Shown here: piece after piece, positions 54,485 to 61,417 of the stretch
Numbering within the stretch: the first letter of the stretch is position 1
Layout: the number at the start of each line of letters is the position of its first letter
NCBI RefSeq assembly: GCF_010977555.1
Contig: NZ_CP048815.1
Span: 124,001-188,000, forward strand
DNA length: 64,000 nt
From: Caulobacter rhizosphaerae
Lineage (GTDB): Bacteria > Pseudomonadota > Alphaproteobacteria > Caulobacterales > Caulobacteraceae
Direction: 5' to 3'
Program-made: the position numbers and the translations under genes
Notes under the pieces: generated by a model
Told to the model about the DNA's origin: nothing
Seen by the model: the letters and a program-made list of their open reading frames with translations, nothing else
Databases searched by the model: none

Positions 54485-55223
54485 AGATCCAGGCGACGGG
54501 GGCTACGCCACCGCCGCGGCCCTGACGGTCAGCCTGGCGATCGCCATCCTGGCGGCGGCCTTGGTGATGCGCGGCGTCGCGGTCCTGAAACTCGCGCGGG
54601 CCGACTATCGCCGCAGCCAGGCTGAATACGCCCTGTCTGGGGCGCATGTCCTGGCAGTGGCGCGGCTGCTGAACAGTTCCGCTCCCGGGCGACTGGCCTG
54701 GAGCATCGGCGGCCTTGATCCGCAGGGCGTGGCCCTCTTGGCCGAGCCGGAGGCGCCGAAGCTGGCGCTGGCCGCGGCGGAGGATCTCGATGACAAGACG
54801 CTGGCCGCGCTGGGCGCGGTCGATCCGGGCCAGGCGCGGTTGCGGCTGGCGGAACTGGAGGCGGCCAGCGCGACTCCCGACGAGGTCATGGCGGTCGACC
54901 GCGGCGGAGCCTGGCGAGCCTGCGCAGCCAGCGCCATCTCGCCGTGGGGGAGGTCGCAGGTCGTCAGCCTGGGCGCGGTCCGCGAACCGGACCAGGAACC
55001 GGGCGGCGCGCGGGCGGGACAGGTCTGGCGCGTTCGGGCCAGCACCGATGACGGCTGGACGGACGAGCGGATTGTGAGATTGATCGGGCGGGCGCAAAAC
55101 CCCAGCGCGATCATATGGCGACGCTTCGGAAGAGGCGCGGGGAAGGGCGTAACATGCGACAGGACGATAGAGGCTCGCGCCAGCGGCGCGGCCAATCCGG
55201 GCGGGACGCGGGCTACACCCTGA
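54465..55223 (+). CDS. GspK-like minor pseudopilin
   Basis: 252 residues from a GTG at 54465 (another GTG at 54450). Overlaps the end of gspD. After 'DPGDGGYATAAALTVSLAIAILAAALVM' (cleavage-site-like Gly, hydrophobic helix) comes 'RADYRRSQAEYALSGAHVLAVARLL', the helical piece characteristic of GspK. It lacks the classic Glu+5. Role at the pseudopilus tip is inferred. Its stop is inside the gspG gene. Confidence 0.6.
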   Translation: MACCRTEDPGDGGYATAAALTVSLAIAILAAALVMRGVAVLKLARADYRRSQAEYALSGAHVLAVARLLNSSAPGRLAWSIGGLDPQGVALLAEPEAPKLALAAAEDLDDKTLAALGAVDPGQARLRLAELEAASATPDEVMAVDRGGAWRACAASAISPWGRSQVVSLGAVREPDQEPGGARAGQVWRVRASTDDGWTDERIVRLIGRAQNPSAIIWRRFGRGAGKGVTCDRTIEARASGAANPGGTRATP

Positions 55224-55606
55224 CCGAGATGCTGGTGGTCATCGCGATCATCGGCCTGATCGCCGCGGTGCTGACCCCCAGTCTGATGGGCCAGCTGGGC
55301 CGCGCGCGTGTCAAGTCGGCCCAGCTGCAGCTGGAATCGGTGGCCGCCGCCGTCGAGATGTTCCATTCCGACGTCGGGCGCTATCCGACGGCGGCCGAAG
55401 GTCTGAGGGCGCTGGTCACCGAGCCAGCCGAGGCCGAGGGCTGGACCGGTCCCTATCTCAAATCCGCCAGCGTCCTGAAGGATCCGTGGGCCGGCGATAT
55501 CCTGTATCGCGTCGTCGACGACCAGGGTTTCGAGGTGGTCAGTCTCGGCTCCGACCGCAAGACGGGTGGGACGGGGACCAAGCGCGACTTGGTCGCGCCC
55601 AAATGA
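55154..55606 (+). CDS. gspG: Major pseudopilin GspG
   Basis: 150 residues from the ATG at 55154, preceded by GGGAAGG; an ATG at 55115 is possible. The leader is long (~20 residues), then DAG/YTLTEMLVVIAIIGLIAAVL with Glu+5. 'GRYPTAAEGLRALVTEPAEAEGW' and 'LKDPWAGDILYRV' are GspG signatures with the calcium-binding region. The stop overlaps the peptidase start (ATGA). Confidence 0.92.
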   Translation: MRQDDRGSRQRRGQSGRDAGYTLTEMLVVIAIIGLIAAVLTPSLMGQLGRARVKSAQLQLESVAAAVEMFHSDVGRYPTAAEGLRALVTEPAEAEGWTGPYLKSASVLKDPWAGDILYRVVDDQGFEVVSLGSDRKTGGTGTKRDLVAPK

Positions 55607-56346
55607 ACGCCGCCGCGCTTATCCTCGCGCCGCTGCTGGGCGCGGTCGTCGGCAGCTTCGCCGCGACCGTCGGCCTGCGCTGGGCGCGAGGCGAGCAGGC
55701 GTTGAGCGGGCGCTCGCGTTGCGATGCCTGCGCCAGGCCGTTGGGGTTTTCCGCCACCGTGCCGATCATCTCCTATGTGCGGTTGGGGGGCGCCTGCGCC
55801 GATTGCCGCACGCCGATCCATCCGGGCCACTTCGCCGGCGAGGTTCTCGGCGCGAGTCTGGCGGTCGCCAGCGTCGCGTTTCTTCCGACCGGCCAGGCGG
55901 TGGCCGCCGCCGCTATGGGCGCGGTGTTGATCGCCGCGGCCGCCGCCGACGCCGCCAGTCGCCGGCTGCCAGACTTGGCGAGCGCGGCGGTGGCCGTGCT
56001 AGGCCTGGGCCTTGCGCTGCTCCGTGGTCCGGCGGCCCTGCTGGCCGGTCTCGCCGGGGCCCTCTTGACCGGCGCAATCCTGCTCCTGCTGCGCCGCGGC
56101 TTCGCAGCCCGGCGAGGCGATCCGGGCTTGGGTCTGGGAGACGTGAAGCTGACCGCGGCCCTGGCCTTGTGGTTGGGGGCGGCGACGCCCTGGGCGCTGG
56201 CTCTTGCGGGGCTGGCGGGCTTGGCGCAGGTGCGCCTCGCCAAACCGGCCGACGGCAGAATCGCCTTTGGTCCCCTCCTGACGGCCAGCGGCTGGGCGGT
56301 CGGATTGTCGCTGCAGGCGGGGCTGTTTGGAGATCTGCTTCCATGA
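55603..56346 (+). CDS. Prepilin peptidase (GspO/PilD-type aspartic protease)
   Basis: 247 residues from the ATG at 55603. Two CxxC pairs are present (RCDACARPLG and GACADCRTP) in the N-terminal methyltransferase-like domain. Catalytic Asp residues are in 'AAADAASRRLPDLA' and GLGDVK. There are 6-8 membrane segments. It cleaves and N-methylates the G, I, J (and K) pseudopilins. It is coupled to both gspG and gspE. Confidence 0.92.
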   Translation: MNAAALILAPLLGAVVGSFAATVGLRWARGEQALSGRSRCDACARPLGFSATVPIISYVRLGGACADCRTPIHPGHFAGEVLGASLAVASVAFLPTGQAVAAAAMGAVLIAAAAADAASRRLPDLASAAVAVLGLGLALLRGPAALLAGLAGALLTGAILLLLRRGFAARRGDPGLGLGDVKLTAALALWLGAATPWALALAGLAGLAQVRLAKPADGRIAFGPLLTASGWAVGLSLQAGLFGDLLP

Positions 56347-58037
56347 CGGTCGCCCGCACCCCTGCGCGCTCGGCGGCGCGCGCTCGCCTGGTCGAGACGC
56401 TGGTCGAACGCGGCCTGGTCGAGGGCGCGGCCATCGCCCGCGCCGAATTGGTCGCCCTGCGCACCGGCCAGCCCGTCGAGCAGGTCCTCAACCAACTGGG
56501 CGCGCTGTCGGACGAGGATTTGGCGCAGGCCTACGCCCAGGCGACCGGCTGCGAGATTTGGGAGCCGCGCCTGAGGCCGGCGGTCATCGAGATCGCCAAC
56601 CTGGGCGTCACGGCCGATTTTCTGCGCCGGACCCGGCTGCTGCCGCTCGATGAAACGGCGGGCTCCCTGGTCTGCGCCGCCTGTGACCCGTTGGACGATG
56701 AGGCTCTGGCGGGCCTGGTCTTCGCCACCAACCGTTCGGTCAGCGTCCTGGCCGCGCGTCCGGACGAGTGGCGCCGCGTGTTCGACGAGCGCCATGGCCC
56801 GGAGGCGGCCGCGCCGGCTGAGGCGGTCGACGAGCGCCGCCTGGCCCGCGAGATCGATCAGGTGTCGGACGGGGCCGTCGAGGGCGGCGGCGCGCGCCTG
56901 GTGGCCGAGGCCTTCGAGACGGCGATCGCCCTGGGGGCGTCCGATATCCACTTCGAGCCGCGCCGGCATGACCTGCGCGTGCGCCTAAGGGTCGATGGCC
57001 GGATGATCGAGCATCGGGTGGTGGCCGCCGATCTGGCCGCGCCGGCGGTGTCGCGGATCAAGGTGATCGCCAACCTCAATCTGGGCGAGCGCCGCCTGCC
57101 ACAGGACGGCCGCACCTCCTTCGTGATCGGCGGCAAGTCGGTCGACGTCCGTGTCGCCACCGCCCCGACGGTGTTCGGCGAAGGCGCGGTGCTGCGGATT
57201 CTCGACCGCAGCGCCGTGCCGCTGGAACTTGGCGGCCTGGGCCTGGCCGAGAACGTGACGGAGGTGCTGCGCAAGGCCGGTCGCGCGCCGCACGGTATTT
57301 TCCTGGTGACCGGTCCCACCGGCAGCGGCAAGACCACCACCCTCTATGCCCTGCTAGAGACCTTCACCGGTTCGCCCAAGAAGGTGCTCAGCGTCGAGGA
57401 TCCCGTCGAGTACCACTTCGAGCACGTCTCCCAGACCCAGGTCGCGTCGCATCTGGGCCTGACCTTCGCCGCGGCCCTGCGCTCGTTCCTGCGCCAGGAT
57501 CCCGATGTCATCTTGGTCGGCGAGATCCGTGATCCGGAGACGGCCGCGGTGGCGATCCAGGCGGCCATGACCGGTCACCTGGTCCTGGCCTCGATCCACG
57601 CCAACGACGCCCTGGCCGTCGTGCCGCGTCTGCTGGACATGGGGGTGGAGCCCTACCAGCTGGCGGCCGCCTTCCGGGGGGCGGTGGCCCAGCGGCTGGT
57701 GCGTCGGCTCTGTCCCCACTGCCGACAGGGCGGCGCCGCCACCGAGGCCGAGCTGGCTTTCGTCGCCGACCAGGGCCTGCCCGCGCCGATGCGCACCTTC
57801 CGCGCCCAGGGGTGCCCGGCATGCAAGGGGGGCGGTTTCCGCGGCCGCCTCCCGATCGCCGAGGCCTTCCTGACCAACGACGCGGTGCTCCGGGCGATCG
57901 CCGATCGCCAGCCGGCGGTCGAGATCGCTCGCCTCGCCCAGGCGCTGGGTTTGGCCAGCATGGCGACCGACGGCCTGGACAAGGCAATGCGCGGCGAGAC
58001 CACGCTGGAGGAAGTGATGGGCGCGGTCCATGACTGA
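56343..58037 (+). CDS. gspE: Type II secretion ATPase GspE
   Basis: 564 residues from the ATG at 56343, overlapping the peptidase stop. The N-terminal part is the GspE_N-like domain. The ATPase core has 'ASDIHFEPR', Walker A GPTGSGKTTT, 'VEDPVEYHFE' (Asp box), Walker B 'LRQDPDVILVGEIRDPETA' and 'MTGHLVLASIHAND' (His box). A tetracysteine zinc site is present: CPHC and 'CPAC'. It powers pseudopilus assembly. Confidence 0.95.
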   Translation: MTVARTPARSAARARLVETLVERGLVEGAAIARAELVALRTGQPVEQVLNQLGALSDEDLAQAYAQATGCEIWEPRLRPAVIEIANLGVTADFLRRTRLLPLDETAGSLVCAACDPLDDEALAGLVFATNRSVSVLAARPDEWRRVFDERHGPEAAAPAEAVDERRLAREIDQVSDGAVEGGGARLVAEAFETAIALGASDIHFEPRRHDLRVRLRVDGRMIEHRVVAADLAAPAVSRIKVIANLNLGERRLPQDGRTSFVIGGKSVDVRVATAPTVFGEGAVLRILDRSAVPLELGGLGLAENVTEVLRKAGRAPHGIFLVTGPTGSGKTTTLYALLETFTGSPKKVLSVEDPVEYHFEHVSQTQVASHLGLTFAAALRSFLRQDPDVILVGEIRDPETAAVAIQAAMTGHLVLASIHANDALAVVPRLLDMGVEPYQLAAAFRGAVAQRLVRRLCPHCRQGGAATEAELAFVADQGLPAPMRTFRAQGCPACKGGGFRGRLPIAEAFLTNDAVLRAIADRQPAVEIARLAQALGLASMATDGLDKAMRGETTLEEVMGAVHD

Positions 58038-59232
58038 CGGCCAGAGCTTCGCCTATGTCGCGCGCGGGGCCGACGGCAAACGTGTCCGAGGGCAGGTTCC
58101 GGCGGCCAGCGAACAGGCCGCTTTCGAGCGCTTGCGTCGGCAGGGGCTGTCGCCGCTGAAGCTGCGGCCAGCGCGAAGCCGGGCCGGCAGCGGCCAGGGT
58201 CTTCAGGACCGCGAAAGCGCCGAGATCCTGCTCAGCCTGGCGGATCTCCTGAGCGCCGGGGCGGACATGCGCTCGGCGCTGGACGTACTGCTGTCGCGCG
58301 CCCAAGGCTCGCGGGTCGCCAACGCCTGCCGACAATTGCTGCAGGACATCAGCGCCGGCGAGGCGCTGGATGCGGCCTTCGCCCGCACCCTGGCGCCGCG
58401 CCACGCCTTTGTCGCCGCCCTGGTCGCCGCGGGCGAAGCGGCCGGCGACCTGCCCCAGGCGCTGCGCCGAGCCGGCGAGATGCTCGAAGCGGCCATCAAG
58501 CTGCGTCAGCAACTGGTCGCCGCCCTGGCCTATCCGTTGTTCGTCCTGATCAGCACCCTGACGGCGGCGGGCGTAATCCTGCTGGCGGTCGTGCCGTCGC
58601 TGGAACCGCTGGTCAGCGAGGGGGGGGAGGGGAGCGCGCCGATCCTGTCGGGCCTGTTGGCGGCCAGCCGCCTGCTGCGCGAGCAGGGCGTGGCGCTGGC
58701 CGGAGGCTTGGGCGCAGCGGCCATCCTGCTGACGAGCCTGGGGCGCGCCGGCCTTCTGCGTGGCCCGGTCGATCGGCTGTGGCTTGCAGGACCGTGGCGG
58801 CGCACCACCTGCGCGCTGGCGTTCGGCGGCTTTGCGATCTCGCTCGGGGTGATGCTGAGCGCCGGCGCGCCGATGAGCGAGGCCCTGAGGCTGGCCATTC
58901 GCGGGGTGCGTTCCGACTTGGCCAGGGCGCGGCTGCAGGTCGTCCTGCAGCAGGTGCGCCAGGGCGTGTCCCTGTCGCAAGCCCTGCAGGCGGTGAGGGG
59001 GTTTCCGTCAACCGTCGTGCGGCTGGTTTCGGTCGGGGAGTCGACCGGCGCCCTTGGGCGGATGCTGCAGCGCTCGGGCAAGCTGGAAGAGGACGCCGCC
59101 GTGCGCGACATCGAGGCGGCCGCACGATTGCTCGGACCCGCCTTGATCGTCCTGCTGGGCGGGCTGATCGGCTTGATGATGGCCGGCCTGCTGTCCGGGG
59201 TGACCGAGCTGGGGCAGGCAGCCCTGAATTGA
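58030..59232 (+). CDS. gspF: Type II secretion platform protein GspF
   Basis: 400 residues, 8-bp overlap with gspE. Begins 'FAYVARGADGKRVRGQVPA', then two T2SSF repeats of ~120 residues, each ending in membrane helices (LVAALAYPLFVLISTLTAAG and the pair near the C-terminus 'LIVLLGGLIGLMMAGLLSGV'). It links the ATPase to the pseudopilus. Last gene of the 11-gene run. Confidence 0.94.
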   Translation: MTDGQSFAYVARGADGKRVRGQVPAASEQAAFERLRRQGLSPLKLRPARSRAGSGQGLQDRESAEILLSLADLLSAGADMRSALDVLLSRAQGSRVANACRQLLQDISAGEALDAAFARTLAPRHAFVAALVAAGEAAGDLPQALRRAGEMLEAAIKLRQQLVAALAYPLFVLISTLTAAGVILLAVVPSLEPLVSEGGEGSAPILSGLLAASRLLREQGVALAGGLGAAAILLTSLGRAGLLRGPVDRLWLAGPWRRTTCALAFGGFAISLGVMLSAGAPMSEALRLAIRGVRSDLARARLQVVLQQVRQGVSLSQALQAVRGFPSTVVRLVSVGESTGALGRMLQRSGKLEEDAAVRDIEAAARLLGPALIVLLGGLIGLMMAGLLSGVTELGQAALN

Positions 59233-59324
59233 GCGCTATCGCATAAATTTCAACGCGCCTTGGTTGCGTCTTTGAAAGGGCCAACATACGGTCAAGGTTC
59301 GAGGGGCTTGGGCAGGGGCGTTCA

Positions 59325-61415
59325 GTGGCATTTTTGGCGCGGTCGCGATTGGCGATCGCTTGGGCTTCGCTCGCGGCCGCGAGCGTGGCGTCCTCGTCGT
59401 CGGCCCAGGTGACGACGAGCTACACCTATGACGATCAGGGTCAGGTCAAGACGGTCGTCCGGTCCGGCAATACCGTCGCCTATACCTACGATGCGGCGGG
59501 AAACCGCACGGCGTTGGGCGTCACCTATCCGCCGCCGGGAGCAGCGGCCGGTTCCCTCAGCGTGCCGTTCGGCGGTTCGGCCAGCCTGGCGCTGCCGGTC
59601 AGCGGCCAGTTTACCGGCGCGGCCGTCGATACCGCGCCAGCCAAGGGCTCGGTGACGATCGCCGGCACGACCGCGACCTATACCGCCTCGGGATCCAACT
59701 ATGGATCCGACAGCTTCACCTATCATGCGGTCGGACCAGGCGGGAATTCAGCGGTCCAGACGATCGGCGTCACCATCGCCAATCCGCCGGCCCCGGGGGC
59801 GAACAATGGCGCGCTGAACGTCGCCTACAACAGCGCCGCCAGCCTGGCGGCCCCGGTCACCGGCGTGGCCACCGGACTGGTCATCGACAGCAATCCGGCC
59901 AAGGGGTCGGTGACGACGTCGGGAACCACCTTCACCTATACGGCGACCTGGCCCAACTACGGGGCCGACAGCTTCACCTATCACGCAACCGGTCCGGGCG
60001 GAGCCTCGCCGGTGCGCACCATGAGCGTCAACATCGCCAACGGCGCGGTTCCGGCGGCCAGCAACGGCTCGGCCGCCGCGGCCTACAACGCGCCAGTGAC
60101 CATCACCTATCCAGTGGGCGGCGACTACGCGGTCGCGGCCCTCGACAGCCAGCCCGCCCATGGCAGCGTCTCGGCGCCGACCTATGTCAACGGTGTCGGC
60201 AGCCAGTCGACCTACACGCCGCAGGCCGGCTGGATCGGCGCGGACAGCTGGACCTTCCACGGGACCAGCCCGTTCGGCAATTCGCCGGCGAGGACCTTCA
60301 CGGTGACCACCGGCGCGCCGGCCGCGCCGACGGTGTCGAACAAGACGCTATCCGTAGCCTATGGGACCGGCGGTTCTGTTTCGATAGCGCCGTCGGGGGT
60401 CTACACCTCCGTGGCCATCGTAACGCAGCCGGCGCACGGCCAAGCTGGCAACGCTGGCAACCAGACCATCGCCGACTATATTCCGGCCGCAGGTTACTAC
60501 GGCGCCGACAGCTTCACCTACAACGCCACCGGGCCCGGCGGGACCAGCGCGCCAGCTACGGTTTCCGTCAATGTGCCCCGCCCGCCGCCGCCGACGGCGC
60601 CGAACATTTCGGTCCAAACGGTTTGGGGTACACAGGCCACCGTGACGCCGTCCGTCAGCGGCTATTACGACAGTCTAGCCATCGCCACCGCGCCGACCCG
60701 CGGCGGGGCCGGTGTGGTCGGCGGGTCCATCGTCTACAACAACATGCCCGGCTATTACGGGCTGGACAGCTTTACCTACACGGCGTCGGGGGTGGGCGGG
60801 GTGAGCGCCCCGGCGACCATCACCGTCGATGTCGTTCCTCCTGCGCCCGTGACCGCTGGCAACGTTTCGGCAGACGTGGCCTACAACACCGCCACCAATA
60901 TCTCCCTGGCGACCACTGGCCCGGTCAACAGCAGCAACATCTATGCCGCCCCGGCTCATGGCGTGGCGACGCTGCATGCAGGCTACGTGACTTACCTGCC
61001 CACCAGTGGCTATTCGGGGCCCGACAGCTTCCAGTACTCCGTCAGCAACGGCGTCAACTCCAGCGCCACTGGAACGGTCACGGTCAACGTCGCCGCGCCT
61101 CCAGCCGCGCCGCAACCGTCGCCACAGCCGGACGTAGCAGGGGTCTATTCACGCAATACCGTGGTGATCTCGCCGCTCGTGAACGACAGCGATCCCAGCG
61201 GCTATCCGCTGACGATCACCAGCGTCAGTTCCAATGGCGGCGGCACGCCAACGATCATCAATGGCGGGTCGCAGATCAGCTACAACGCGCCCACCGTCGC
61301 CACCCGCGGCAACAAGATCGTCACCCTGACCTACACCGTCTCGAACGGACATGGGAGCAGCGCGTCCTCGACGATCACGGTCACTGTCGAAACTGAATAC
61401 TTTGGTGGGCAATAA
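59325..61415 (+). CDS. Secreted YD-repeat/tandem Ig-like domain protein
   Basis: 696 residues from a GTG at 59325. A Sec signal peptide ends near SSSSAQ (~residue 27). Two YD repeats follow at once ('SYTYDDQGQVKTVVRSGNTV' and 'YTYDAAGNRTALG', ~32-65). Six Ig/cadherin-like domains of ~85-92 residues follow, each with a (G/Y)ADSFTY-like strand at ~129, 215, 307, 395, 481 and 567, joined by short Pro-rich linkers; a seventh, divergent one ends the protein. It lies 92 bp after gspF and 2 bp before the next gene. A stalk or adhesin role is inferred. Confidence 0.85.
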   Translation: MAFLARSRLAIAWASLAAASVASSSSAQVTTSYTYDDQGQVKTVVRSGNTVAYTYDAAGNRTALGVTYPPPGAAAGSLSVPFGGSASLALPVSGQFTGAAVDTAPAKGSVTIAGTTATYTASGSNYGSDSFTYHAVGPGGNSAVQTIGVTIANPPAPGANNGALNVAYNSAASLAAPVTGVATGLVIDSNPAKGSVTTSGTTFTYTATWPNYGADSFTYHATGPGGASPVRTMSVNIANGAVPAASNGSAAAAYNAPVTITYPVGGDYAVAALDSQPAHGSVSAPTYVNGVGSQSTYTPQAGWIGADSWTFHGTSPFGNSPARTFTVTTGAPAAPTVSNKTLSVAYGTGGSVSIAPSGVYTSVAIVTQPAHGQAGNAGNQTIADYIPAAGYYGADSFTYNATGPGGTSAPATVSVNVPRPPPPTAPNISVQTVWGTQATVTPSVSGYYDSLAIATAPTRGGAGVVGGSIVYNNMPGYYGLDSFTYTASGVGGVSAPATITVDVVPPAPVTAGNVSADVAYNTATNISLATTGPVNSSNIYAAPAHGVATLHAGYVTYLPTSGYSGPDSFQYSVSNGVNSSATGTVTVNVAAPPAAPQPSPQPDVAGVYSRNTVVISPLVNDSDPSGYPLTITSVSSNGGGTPTIINGGSQISYNAPTVATRGNKIVTLTYTVSNGHGSSASSTITVTVETEYFGGQ

Positions 61416-61417
61416 TC

